Made by a program: the position numbers and the translations under genes | Notes under the pieces: generated by a model | What the model saw: the letters and a program-made list of their open reading frames with translations, nothing else | Databases searched by the model: none | What the model was told of the DNA's origin: nothing | DNA from: Plastoroseomonas hellenica | GTDB lineage: Bacteria; Pseudomonadota; Alphaproteobacteria; Acetobacterales; Acetobacteraceae | NCBI RefSeq assembly: GCF_018129085.1 | Contig: NZ_JAAGBB010000021.1 | Location: 1 to 64,000, forward strand | Direction of reading: 5' to 3' | Length of the DNA: 64,000 nt | In this document: piece after piece, positions 1 through 7,668 of the stretch | How positions within the stretch are numbered: position 1 is the first letter of the stretch | Layout of the letters: each line of letters begins with the position of its first letter

Positions 1-81
1 GGCCGCCGCAAACGGCAGGAACAAAACAAGGAGACTGTCAGCCATGTCTCCGGTCCAAACTGTCAGTGATGTCCCCGGCTA
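1..81. mobile_element. End of an insertion sequence (possibly IS21-type), cut by window edge
   Basis: A 20-bp motif starting ACTGTCAG and ending CCGG occurs twice in tandem at 34-53 and 59-78 (17 of 20 bases identical, 25-bp period). Repeated short motifs near the terminus are typical of IS21-family ends, so this looks like the outer end of an element lying mostly to the left of the window. A reading frame open from base 1 stops at 67-69 and could be the tail of its last gene. The family assignment is inference; the tandem motif is directly visible. Confidence 0.4.
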
Positions 82-254
82 GACAGGGGCTTTGCCCCTC
101 CCGAACCCACCCCACCAGGAGGATAGATCCTCCTGGACCTGCTTCACTTGGTGCCCTGCCTCCCCTTGGCAATCAGGGCTCCAAAAGTGATCGGGGTGCA
201 GGGGCCCTAGGCTCCTGCCGGGTGGGGTCCGGGGAGGGCAGCGCCCTCCCCGGG
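82..254. repeat. Palindromic repeat family 1, copy 1
   Basis: A mosaic of hairpins: GGGGCTTTGCCCC near 85, AGGAGGATAGATCCTCCT near 117-134, and GGGGAGGGCAGCGCCCTCCCC near the right end. The internal words CCTGCTTCACTTGG and GATCGGGGT, and the string CAGGGGCCCTAGGCTCCT, recur in the same order at 30331-30556. The outer hairpins are exchanged between the two copies (CTTTGCC type on the left here, on the right there). The right end lies directly against the TGA stop codon of phnE (255-257). Confidence 0.75.
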
Positions 255-1085
255 TCACCGCCCGATCAGGCGCTGCCGCAGGGCTGCGCTCACGCGGTCG
301 ATGACGGCGACGGTCACGATCATCACGATGATGATGAAGGCGACTTCGTCCCAGTGGCGCACCCGGATGCGTTCGGAGATCTGCAGCCCAATGCCGCCGG
401 CGCCGACCACGCCGAGGATGGTGGCGGAGCGGGTGTTGCTCTCGAAGAAATAGAGCGCCTGGGCGAGCATCAGCGGCAGCACCTGGGGCAGCACGCCGAA
501 GCGCAACGCGGCAAGGCGGCTGCCGCCCGCGGCGGTGACACCTTCGACCTGGCGGCGCTCGGCGGTCTCGATCGCCTCGGCGTAGAGCTTGGCGAGAACG
601 GCGATGTCGGCGGTGAAGATCGCCAGCACCCCGGCGAGCGGGCCGAGGCCGACGGCACGCACATAGGCCAGCGCCCAGATGAGCTGGTCGACGCCGCGCA
701 TGCCGTCGAAGACGCGGCGGATCGAGAAGCGCAGCAGCGTCGCGGTCACGACGTTGCTGGCGCCCATGAAGCCGAGCGGCACCGCGACCAGCGCGGCGGC
801 GAAGGTGCCGAGGAAGGCCATGGCGACGCTTTCCGCCATACCCTGCAAGATATCGAGCCAGAGCTCGCCCGGCGCAGGCGGGATCATCAGCCGCAGGATC
901 ACGCCGAGGCCGGACAGCCCGTTCCAGATCCGCTGCGGCGTGACGTCCAACCACCAGAGCGAGAAGCCGAACCAGGTGAAGAAGACCGCGGCACCCAGAA
1001 TGCGCAGCGCACGGCCGAGCGGGGAAGGCGCGAAGGCACGCGGCAGCCGGGCGCGCCAGATGTTGGGATCGATGGTGGCGCTCAT
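255..1085 (-). CDS. phnE: Phosphonate-type ABC transporter permease (PhnE, second copy)
   Basis: Inner-membrane permease of 276 aa, last gene of a phnC-phnD-phnE-phnE operon importing phosphonate or a related phosphorus compound. Several hydrophobic segments are visible (about residues 30-47, 88-110, 142-172 and 245-262). The cytoplasmic loop that contacts the ATPase lies around residues 168-205 (AEAIETAERR through GVLPQVLPLM). The start ATG overlaps the stop of the upstream permease by 4 bp (ATGA), which indicates translational coupling. No C-P lyase genes are in the window, so the substrate is unproven; phosphite or phosphate esters are possible. Confidence 0.88.
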   Translation of the reverse strand: MSATIDPNIWRARLPRAFAPSPLGRALRILGAAVFFTWFGFSLWWLDVTPQRIWNGLSGLGVILRLMIPPAPGELWLDILQGMAESVAMAFLGTFAAALVAVPLGFMGASNVVTATLLRFSIRRVFDGMRGVDQLIWALAYVRAVGLGPLAGVLAIFTADIAVLAKLYAEAIETAERRQVEGVTAAGGSRLAALRFGVLPQVLPLMLAQALYFFESNTRSATILGVVGAGGIGLQISERIRVRHWDEVAFIIIVMIVTVAVIDRVSAALRQRLIGR

Positions 1086-1990
1086 AGCGCACCCGCCAGG
1101 CGATGACGGATCTGCTCGGAGGTGAGATCGATCGCCATCACGGCCAGCATGATCAGCACGATGATCGCGCTGATCTCCTCATAGTAGTTGAAGGAGATCA
1201 CCTTGTAGAGTTCCTCACCGATGCCGCCGGCGCCGACGAAACCGATGACGCTGGCCGAACGCAGGTTCTCCTCGAAGCGGAGCAGCGAATAGGAGAGGAT
1301 GGAGGGCAGCGCCTGCGGCAGCGCGCCGAAGCGGCAGCATTCCATCCAATTGGCGCCGGCCGCGACCATGCCGTCCCAGGGGCGGTGATCGCCGTTCTCG
1401 ATCGCTTCGGCGAAGAGCTTGCCAAGGGCGCCGGTGGTGTGCAGCGCGATCGCCAGCACGCCGGCCAGCGCGCCGACGCCGAAGGCCCAGACGAAGATCA
1501 GCGCATAGACGACGCTCGGCACCGTGCGCAGCGCTTCCAGGAAGCGGCGCGCAAGCGTCGCGGTCCAGGGCGTCGGCGCGGTGTTGCGCGCGGCCAGGAA
1601 CGCGAGCGGCAGCGCCGCGACGATGCCGCCGAGGGTCGCGACCGCGGCCATATTGGCGGTTTCCGCCAGCAGCAGCAGCCAATCATCGATGCGGTAGAAC
1701 CAGAAGGCGAGGCTGCCTTCGGTCTCGGTCCCCGCGAACAGCGTGCTCCAGTGCAGCGTCGGCAGGATGCGGGCGAAATACTCGCCGATGCGCGGCAAGC
1801 CTTCGGCGAGGCGCACGGGATGCGCCTCGCTCATCCAGGCCGAGACCAGCAGGCAGAGCGCCAGCACCGCCATGGCGAAAAGCGTCGCCCTGCGGCGGCT
1901 GCGGCGGGCGGCGTGGAACGCCTCCTCGCCACGGATGACCGCCGGGCGCGCGCTGCGCCAGGCGGCGGTGTCGGCGCCCGTTACGCTCAC
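1082..1990 (-). CDS. phnE: Phosphonate-type ABC transporter permease (PhnE, first copy)
   Basis: Permease of 302 aa, the likely heterodimer partner of the next gene. An N-terminal basic stretch precedes a first membrane segment (about residues 36-52). A long insert follows, then the transport domain with the ATPase-contact loop near AEAIENGDHR and GALPQALPSIL. The family glycine-rich motif VGAGGIGEEL is present near residue 255. The start is a GTG that overlaps the phnD stop (GTGA), supporting coupled translation. Paired phnE genes are common in this transporter family. Confidence 0.87.
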   Translation of the reverse strand: MSVTGADTAAWRSARPAVIRGEEAFHAARRSRRRATLFAMAVLALCLLVSAWMSEAHPVRLAEGLPRIGEYFARILPTLHWSTLFAGTETEGSLAFWFYRIDDWLLLLAETANMAAVATLGGIVAALPLAFLAARNTAPTPWTATLARRFLEALRTVPSVVYALIFVWAFGVGALAGVLAIALHTTGALGKLFAEAIENGDHRPWDGMVAAGANWMECCRFGALPQALPSILSYSLLRFEENLRSASVIGFVGAGGIGEELYKVISFNYYEEISAIIVLIMLAVMAIDLTSEQIRHRLAGAL

Positions 1991-2973
1991 GAGCGGCGAC
2001 GGCGCTCGGTGGCTTCCTCGCGGCGGAGGTCGACGATCATCTGGAACATCGCGTGGGTCGCCTCACGGTAGCCGGTGCCGCCGCCGCGCTCGACCTGCTG
2101 GTAGATCTCCGGATGGGTCTTCGGCAGCGCCAGGTGGAAGAGCTTCATGTCCTCCTTGAAGGACGCCGGCAGGGCCGTGCGCACCGCGAGCGGGCCGTTC
2201 GGGATCGGGTCGGAGGTCCAGAGGATGCGGATGTCGCTCATGTTGAGCATGCCTTTCTCGACCATCGCGCGCAGGTTGCCGCGCGAATAGCCCTGCGCGA
2301 CATCGCCCTGGCCCGAGGCCCAGGTCACAGCCGCGTCGTACTGGCGCTGCAGCACCGCGACCACCGCCTGCTCATGCCCACCGGCGAAGCCGGTGCGGGA
2401 GAAGTAGGGGCCGCTCTCCGGATTGATGCCGGCGCGGCGCAGTGCGAAGCGCGGGATCAGGTAGCCGGAGGTTGAGTTCGGGTCGGCCCAGGCGAGGGTC
2501 TTGCCGCGCATCTGCTCCAGGTTGGTGATGCCGCTGTCAGTGCGGGTCACCATGACAGAGACGTAGGCGATGGAGCCGTCATTCTCCTCCGGCACCACCA
2601 GCGGCTCGATGCCGCCATTGGTGTCGAGCCAGGCGCCGGCATAGCCGGAGGCGCCGAGCGAGGACATCTCGATTTGCGCAGCGCTGAAGGCCTGCAGCAC
2701 GCCGGCATAGTCGCTGGCCGGGAACAGGCGCACCGGCACCTTGAAGGTGTCTTCGAGGAGCTGGCGATAGGCGCCGAAGCGGCCGAGACGGTCGCTCTCA
2801 TTCTCGCCGCCCAGCAGGCCGATGCGAAGCTGCGGGATCTGCGCCTTCCAGGCGCGGTCGCCGGCGGGCGGCATCGCGGTGGCGGCGTCGAGGGTGCGGC
2901 GCTGGGCGATGGCGGCGGCGGGCAGCAGCGCAGCGCCGGCGGCGAGCGCCGCGAAGTGACGACGGGTCAGCAT
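1987..2973 (-). CDS. phnD: Phosphonate-type ABC transporter substrate-binding protein
   Basis: Periplasmic binding protein of 328 aa. I chose the ATG at 2971-2973 because it gives a classical Tat-like export signal (MLTRRHFAALAAGAALL, then an AIAQ-type cleavage site). The open frame continues 28 codons upstream without signal character. The body has PhnD-type features such as ASDYAGVLQAF, WADPNSTSGY and an RRAGINPESG segment. It lies 25 bp after phnC and overlaps the first phnE by 4 bp. Ligand specificity (phosphonate, phosphite or phosphate ester) cannot be read from the sequence. Confidence 0.87.
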   Translation of the reverse strand: MLTRRHFAALAAGAALLPAAAIAQRRTLDAATAMPPAGDRAWKAQIPQLRIGLLGGENESDRLGRFGAYRQLLEDTFKVPVRLFPASDYAGVLQAFSAAQIEMSSLGASGYAGAWLDTNGGIEPLVVPEENDGSIAYVSVMVTRTDSGITNLEQMRGKTLAWADPNSTSGYLIPRFALRRAGINPESGPYFSRTGFAGGHEQAVVAVLQRQYDAAVTWASGQGDVAQGYSRGNLRAMVEKGMLNMSDIRILWTSDPIPNGPLAVRTALPASFKEDMKLFHLALPKTHPEIYQQVERGGGTGYREATHAMFQMIVDLRREEATERRRRS

Positions 2974-2998
2974 GACGATGTCTCCTGTCAGGGGAACT

Positions 2999-3778
2999 TC
3001 AGGCAACCAGGGCGGGTTCGTCCGCGCTCTCGTGGAATTCCTCCTCCGCGACGCCATAAAGGGTGCGCACGCGGTCGGAGGTGAGCTCGGCAGGCGTGCC
3101 GTCGAAGACGACGCGGCCCTGCGACATGCCGATGATGCGGCCGCAATAGCGGCGCGCGATGTCGAGGTGATGCAGGTTGACCATGACGGTCAGCCCGTCC
3201 TCCCGGTTCACCCGGGCGAGCGCGTCCATGACGACCGTCGCGTTGCGCGGGTCGAGGCTCGCGACCGGCTCGTCCGCGAGGATCAGGCGCGGGCGCTGCA
3301 TCAGGGCGCGGGCGATCGCGACCCGCTGCTGCTGCCCGCCGGAGAGGGTATCGGCGCGCTGCAACGCGGCCTCGGCCAGGTCGAAGCGGTCGAGTGTCGT
3401 CAATGCCTCCGCCCGCTCCTCGGCCGAAAAGCGCTTCAGCAGGGAGGAGACGGTGCCGCGGTGATAGAGGCGGCCGATCAGGACATTGGTCAGCACGTCG
3501 AGGCGCTGCACCAGGTTGAACTGCTGGAAGATCATGGCGCATTCGGCGCGCCATCCGCGCAGCGCATGGCCGCGCATGGTGGTGACGTCGCGGCCGGCGG
3601 CCAGGATGCGCCCCTCGCTCGGCTCGGTCAGGCGGTTCAGCATGCGCAGCAGCGTGGATTTGCCGGCACCCGAGCGGCCGATCACCCCCACCATCTGCCC
3701 GGCGGGGACGACCAGCGACACGCCATCCACCGCCGTCCGGGCGCCGAAGCGCCGCGTCAGGCCCTGCAGTTCCAGCAT
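2999..3778 (-). CDS. phnC: Phosphonate-type ABC transporter ATP-binding protein
   Basis: ATPase of 259 aa and first gene of the operon. Walker A is GRSGAGKST (34-42), the ABC signature LSGGQQQR (145-152) and Walker B LILADEP (165-171). The Q-loop lies in the FQQFNLV region and the switch histidine in NLHHLD. Length and motif spacing match PhnC. The 86-bp gap upstream, to the stop of the DUF1028 gene, is the only space for a promoter. I saw no clear Pho box there. Confidence 0.9.
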   Translation of the reverse strand: MLELQGLTRRFGARTAVDGVSLVVPAGQMVGVIGRSGAGKSTLLRMLNRLTEPSEGRILAAGRDVTTMRGHALRGWRAECAMIFQQFNLVQRLDVLTNVLIGRLYHRGTVSSLLKRFSAEERAEALTTLDRFDLAEAALQRADTLSGGQQQRVAIARALMQRPRLILADEPVASLDPRNATVVMDALARVNREDGLTVMVNLHHLDIARRYCGRIIGMSQGRVVFDGTPAELTSDRVRTLYGVAEEEFHESADEPALVA

Positions 3779-3864
3779 CCCTGCGCCTCTCTTTGCAGCG
3801 CAGCGATTAGACCTCGGTCCGTGACAGTGGGATGACGGATCAAGGACGTTGATGTTTCGTCGCC

Positions 3865-4524
3865 CTAGGCGACCGGTTTGGCCGCCTCCGGATCGGTGGC
3901 ACGCACAACATACTCACGCATCTCCGGGCGATAGCGGTCCCAGAGTGCACGCAATGCGGGAATCGGTGCGTCCGCCCAGTCGACTCGCAGGTCGACCAGA
4001 GGGAAGATCTCCTGCTCCACCACGATGAGCACGGCCGAGCGCACCTCTCCATGCTCGCCGCCCGCGGCTTCCCCAGCTTCGAGGCCGCGCAGCAGGCGTT
4101 CGGCGAGCGGTTCGTCGAGCGCGGCGAGGAAGGCATCGGCCATCGCGCGCGGCACCAAGTCATTGGCCAGGATATTGCCGATCGCGACCACGTCCTTGCC
4201 ATGGGCGTCGTTGTGGAAGGGCTTCACCGCGGCGCCGTGGAAATGCGCGGTGCGGCCGGCCGCGTCGATCGCTGCAAGCTGGCGCCAACGGTGATGCGGG
4301 GTGGAGGCGGCGAGGGCAGCCACCGTTTCCGCCGCCGTGCAACCGGAGCGCAGCAGGGCGATGCCGCGCGGCCCGAGCCGCGGGTCGGTGCGGTGCTGGG
4401 TCAGCACCGCACCGATGCCAGGTGCGCAGAAAGGCACCCGGCTGCCGACGGCAATGGAGGAGGTGGTGACGGCGGCGCCGAAGGCGCCGGTCTTCGCGCA
4501 GCGGCCGATCAGGGAGAAGGTCAT
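3865..4524 (-). CDS. DUF1028 family protein
   Basis: Protein of 219 aa of the DUF1028 family, an Ntn-hydrolase-like fold of uncertain activity. Typical features are the start MTFSLIGRC, a segment like [17 protein letters not shown], and [13 protein letters not shown]. The ATG at 4522-4524 was chosen because similarity begins there; the frame remains open upstream only because it crosses a mobile element. Only 7 bases separate the ATG from that element, which has replaced its original 5' region. Before the insertion the upstream stop would have read TGACACCATG, a 4-base spacing typical of an operon. It probably acts with the amidinotransferase and transporter genes upstream; its reaction is unknown. 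Confidence 0.8.
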   Translation of the reverse strand: MTFSLIGRCAKTGAFGAAVTTSSIAVGSRVPFCAPGIGAVLTQHRTDPRLGPRGIALLRSGCTAAETVAALAASTPHHRWRQLAAIDAAGRTAHFHGAAVKPFHNDAHGKDVVAIGNILANDLVPRAMADAFLAALDEPLAERLLRGLEAGEAAGGEHGEVRSAVLIVVEQEIFPLVDLRVDWADAPIPALRALWDRYRPEMREYVVRATDPEAAKPVA

Positions 4525-4531
4525 GGTGTCA

Positions 4532-4693
4532 GAGCCCGTTTGAGAATGGTGCGGAGGAGGAGCCGGCGAGGGATTTTTCGTCCCTGGTACGGCGGAAGAC
4601 GCAGCCGATGCTGGTTGCATCGGCGAGGAGGCCGGCGTGCCGGGGGCGGAAAAGACCAGCCGGGCCGACCCGCAGCCATTCTCAATCGGGCTC
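4532..4693. mobile_element. MITE-like element A (IS5/IS1031-type ends), TSD TCA
   Basis: The 162-bp element has terminal inverted repeats GAGCCCGTTTGAGAATGG (left) and, read inward from the right, GAGCCCGATTGAGAATGG (one mismatch in 18). It is flanked by direct repeats TCA at 4529-4531 and 4694-4696. A TNA-type 3-bp duplication and GAGCC-type ends resemble the IS1031 branch of the IS5 family. It encodes no transposase. The core GGCGAGGGATTTTTCG followed by CCGATGCTGG is shared with the element at 56241-56372. The right-hand TCA is the TGA stop codon of the neighbouring gene. Confidence 0.8.
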
Positions 4694-5704
4694 TCATTCC
4701 GGGTCCCGTATGAGCGGGCTGGTCGAGCAATGGATGCCGCCGCCGCCGAGGCACACCTTGTCATAGGGCACCAGCCGCACCGTAACGCCGGCTTTGTCCA
4801 GTGCCTCCTGCGTGCGGGGACTGACCTTGTCGCTCATCAGCACGCGGCCGGGCGCGACGGCGAGGCAGTTCACCGCCCAGGACGGATCCTCATGATTCAC
4901 CGGGACCATCCGGATGCCGAGGCGCTTCAGCTCCTCCATGAAGACGAAGGGCAGCGTCGCCGGATTCACGATGGCGACGTCGCGATGGACCATGACGAAG
5001 CCGCCGTCGATATGCAGGCGATAGCCCGGGATCTGCACGCGGATCAGCCGCGTGCCCTGCACCGCCAGCACCTCCTCCAACTGACGCGCGCCTTCCTCGT
5101 TGACGCGGGAAGAGACGCCGACAACGGCGACGTCGGGCCGGATATAGGCGAAGCTGCCGCCTTCCATCAGCCCGCTGCCATGGATGGTGCGCAGGATCGG
5201 CGCGCCGAGTGCGGCCAGCGTCTCCGTCACCGGTGCCTCCTCGCCGCGGCGGATGCGCGGGCCCATGCGGGTGACGACCATGCCGCCCTTCACGCCGATG
5301 CAGGAATCCCGGGTGTAGACCGATTTGTGCCGGCCGGGCGCCGCGCGTCTGAGATAGACGACCTCGACGCCCTCGTCCCGCAGCGCGCCGGCCAGCGCAT
5401 CATGCTGGGCCTGCTGCTCGGCAAGGCTCGGGATCACCTCGCCCCGCCAATAGGCGCCGGTCTTCGGGTCGCCATAGGCGCCGAGCTCCGGGATCAGCGG
5501 CAGGTCTTTCAGGATCTGCTGCTCCTCGCCGGGCCGGTGCATCAGCACCACCCGCAACCGGCCGACATCGCTGTTGCAGCCCCAGGCGCGGCCCCAGATG
5601 AAGCGCTGCTGCTCCTCCGTCTCGAAAGCCGGCTCGGGCTCCGAGGCGAAGCGTTCGATCAGCATGTTGTAGCGATGGTCGAACTCGCTCATGGCTTTGG
5701 CCAT
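4694..5704 (-). CDS. Amidinotransferase-family hydrolase (arginine deiminase/dimethylargininase-like)
   Basis: Enzyme of 336 aa in the amidinotransferase superfamily (arginine deiminase, dimethylarginine dimethylaminohydrolase, glycine amidinotransferase). Visible active-site elements are the TRDSC segment (Asp133), EGGSF (Glu181), LHIDGGF (His231) and the C-terminal GGGGIHCST with nucleophile Cys326. A strong ribosome-binding site (GGAGGAAACG) precedes the first ATG. It probably attacks a guanidino or amidino group in the cytosol. Its place directly downstream of polyamine-type permease genes suggests the imported compound carries such a group. Exact substrate unknown. Confidence 0.82.
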   Translation of the reverse strand: MAKAMSEFDHRYNMLIERFASEPEPAFETEEQQRFIWGRAWGCNSDVGRLRVVLMHRPGEEQQILKDLPLIPELGAYGDPKTGAYWRGEVIPSLAEQQAQHDALAGALRDEGVEVVYLRRAAPGRHKSVYTRDSCIGVKGGMVVTRMGPRIRRGEEAPVTETLAALGAPILRTIHGSGLMEGGSFAYIRPDVAVVGVSSRVNEEGARQLEEVLAVQGTRLIRVQIPGYRLHIDGGFVMVHRDVAIVNPATLPFVFMEELKRLGIRMVPVNHEDPSWAVNCLAVAPGRVLMSDKVSPRTQEALDKAGVTVRLVPYDKVCLGGGGIHCSTSPLIRDPE

Positions 5705-5717
5705 GGTTCGTTTCCTC

Positions 5718-6506
5718 CTAGGATTCGCGGCGCCTTCTAAATGCGCCGTCGAGGAACAGCAGCAGTACGGTGAAGAGTATCAAGAGCACAGCGACCGCCG
5801 CCATCGTGGGATCGAGATTCTCGTTGATCCCGTCCCAGATCTTGCGCGGCAGGGTAAAGACCTGGCGGCTGGCGATGAAGAGCACGATCACCAGCTCATC
5901 CCAGGAATGAATGAAGGCGAAGATCGCACCGGAGGCGATCCCCGGCATGATGCGCGGCAGGATCACCCAGCGCAGCGTCTGCGAGAGCGAGGCGCCCATG
6001 CCGCGCGCCGCCTGTTCCAGCCGCGGATCGAAGGCGGCGAGTGCTGCGGAGACCGTGATCACCACATAGGGGATGCCGGTGACGCCATGCGCGATGGTGG
6101 CGCCAAGGAAACGGTCTAACAGCCCGAGCGGTCCGAAATAGCGGTAGAGCCCGATCGCGTAGACGATGGAGGGAATGATCAGCGGCAGCAGCATCAGCGC
6201 CCGCAGCAGCTCCGTGCTGCGCCGCCCGATGCGCCAGCAGCCGATGGCGCAGAGTGTTCCCGCCACCACCGCGAGCAGGGTGGAGGCGACCGCGATCATC
6301 GCACTCTGCCCGATCGCCGAGAGCCAGGCCTCGGAGCCGAAGAGGTTGGCATAGTGGCGGAGGCTGAGCGTCTCCTGCGGGAGCGAAAGGAAGCGCTGGT
6401 CGGTGAAGGAGACCGGGATCACGATGGTGATCGGCAGCACGAGGTACAGCACCGTCGCCCAGGCGAGCGATCGTGCGAAGGGACCAGGCCCATACCCGCC
6501 GGTCAT
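5718..6506 (-). CDS. Polyamine-type ABC transporter permease (PotC-like)
   Basis: Inner-membrane permease of 262 aa from the ATG at 6504-6506, preceded by an AAGGG ribosome-binding site. It has about six hydrophobic segments and an ATPase-contact loop around EQAARGMGASLSQTLRWVILP, as in PotC/PotI. The gap to the amidinotransferase start is 13 bp, so both are on one transcript. Upstream, three tandem copies of a hairpin repeat separate it from the partner permease. The frame remains open further upstream into the repeat, but that part lacks protein-like conservation. Confidence 0.85.
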   Translation of the reverse strand: MTGGYGPGPFARSLAWATVLYLVLPITIVIPVSFTDQRFLSLPQETLSLRHYANLFGSEAWLSAIGQSAMIAVASTLLAVVAGTLCAIGCWRIGRRSTELLRALMLLPLIIPSIVYAIGLYRYFGPLGLLDRFLGATIAHGVTGIPYVVITVSAALAAFDPRLEQAARGMGASLSQTLRWVILPRIMPGIASGAIFAFIHSWDELVIVLFIASRQVFTLPRKIWDGINENLDPTMAAVAVLLILFTVLLLFLDGAFRRRRES

Positions 6507-6510
6507 GGCG

Positions 6511-6724
6511 TCGGCCCTTCGGGCCGCGCCGGCCGATTCAGATTTCCGCGCACCAGTGCGCTCCAATCATCGGATACAGTCGTGCCGGCCCTCCGGGCCG
6601 GAGCCGGCCGATTCAGATTTCCGCGCACCAGTGCGCTCCAATCATCGGACACAGTCGTGCCGGCCCTCCGGGCCGGAGCCGGCCGATTCAGATTTCCGCG
6701 CACCAGTGCGCTCCAATCATCGGA
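6511..6724. repeat. Three tandem 75-bp hairpin repeats (REP-like) between two permease genes
   Basis: The anchor GATTCAGATTTCCGCG begins at 6535, 6610 and 6685, an exact 75-bp period. Each unit has a core starting GGCCGATTCA, an internal hairpin GCGCACCAGTGCGC, an end ATCGGAC, and a linker hairpin GGCCCTCCGGGCC. The first copy has a variant linker. A related single core lies at 7588-7647. Placed between cistrons of a transporter operon, the array may act like REP sequences on mRNA decay or translation balance; that role is inference. Confidence 0.85.
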
Positions 6725-6729
6725 CGGCA

Positions 6730-7668
6730 TCACGCCCCTGCCCCGAACACGCGCTTCAGATTCACGACGCGTGAGAAGATCGCGAGCGTCACCAGGATCG
6801 CCACCACCAGCACGGTCGCCAGCATGGTGCCCATGCCCCAGCGCACGATGTCGAGGATCTGGATCTTGATCCACTCCGCCGCCATCAGCGTCTTGCCGCC
6901 GCCGAGGATCGCCGGCGTGATGTAGAAGCCGAGCGAGAAGATGAAGACCAGCACCCCGGCCGCGATCAGCCCAGGCGTCGAGAGCGGCAGGAAGATGCGG
7001 CTGAAGGCGGTGAAGCGGGAGGCGCCCAAGCCGCGCGCCGCGGCCAGCAGGCGCGGGTCGATCTCCCGCATCGAGGCCAGCATCGGCAGCACGGCATAGG
7101 GCACCATGTAATGCACCATGCCGACGACGATGCCGAACTCGTTCCATACCAGCTCGAGCGGCGCGTCGATCGCACCCAGCGAACGCAGCCCTTCATTCAC
7201 CAGCCCCTGCCGGCGCAGCAGGGTCACCCAGGCGAAGGCCCGCACCAGCACGCTGATCCAGAGCGGCACCAGGACGCCGAGCAGCCACCAGCGCTGCGCG
7301 CGCGGCGAGGCCAGCGCGATCACGTATGACAACGCATAGCCGAGGAAGAGCGCGATCGCGGTGGTGATGATCCCGATGCGCAGCGTCGTGACGATCGCCC
7401 GCTGCACGCCGGCATTGGTCAGCAGCCGCTCATAATTGTCGAGGCCGACTGTGGGCTCGGTCACCGAGATCGCCAGCACCTGCAGGATCGGCGCGATGTA
7501 GAAGCCGGTCATCAACAGGAAAGCAGGCAGGATCAGCATCCACCAGCCGGCGTTGCCGGAGGCGCGCGCGGCCTTGGAAGATGGCGCGGCCGATTCACGC
7601 CTCCGGTGCTCGGTGGCTTCGCCACCTCCGCCCTCCGGCGATCGGACGCGCTCACGCATCTTCGTCAT
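6730..7668 (-). CDS. Polyamine-type ABC transporter permease (PotB-like) with repeat-derived N-terminus
   Basis: Permease of 312 aa. Hydrophobic segments start at about residue 40 (WWMLILPAFLLMTGFYIAPI), and the ATPase-contact loop is near LLAAARGLGASRFTAFSRI. The start overlaps the end of the ATPase gene by 17 bp. Residues 8-27 are encoded by a copy of the REP-like element (7588-7647), giving an Arg/Glu/Gly-rich leader without counterpart in PotB. No alternative Met or Val start lies between the element and the first membrane segment, so the leader is probably translated. It pairs with the 5718-6506 permease. Confidence 0.85.
   Translation of the reverse strand: MTKMRERVRSPEGGGGEATEHRRRESAAPSSKAARASGNAGWWMLILPAFLLMTGFYIAPILQVLAISVTEPTVGLDNYERLLTNAGVQRAIVTTLRIGIITTAIALFLGYALSYVIALASPRAQRWWLLGVLVPLWISVLVRAFAWVTLLRRQGLVNEGLRSLGAIDAPLELVWNEFGIVVGMVHYMVPYAVLPMLASMREIDPRLLAAARGLGASRFTAFSRIFLPLSTPGLIAAGVLVFIFSLGFYITPAILGGGKTLMAAEWIKIQILDIVRWGMGTMLATVLVVAILVTLAIFSRVVNLKRVFGAGA
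7588..7647. repeat. REP-like element, fourth copy, inside a permease coding region
   Basis: This 60-bp unit begins GGCCGATTCA and ends ATCGGAC, like the three tandem units at 6511-6724, but carries a different internal hairpin (GGTGGCTTCGCCACC). It lies in frame between the start codon and first membrane helix of the PotB-like permease. The conserved ends with a changed but still self-complementary middle suggest selection on structure rather than sequence. Confidence 0.65.

Noticed and set aside
255-3778. A complete phosphonate degradation locus
   Set aside because: Only transport genes are present; no phnG-M, phosphonatase or phosphite dehydrogenase gene is in the window.
6511-6724. Possible CRISPR array
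   Set aside because: The three 75-bp units are identical over their full length, without variable spacers, and no cas genes are present.
6403-6774. A plus-strand open frame encoding a repeated 25-residue peptide
   Set aside because: The repeats arise because 75 is divisible by three; no ribosome-binding site, and the DNA is explained by hairpin repeats between minus-strand genes.
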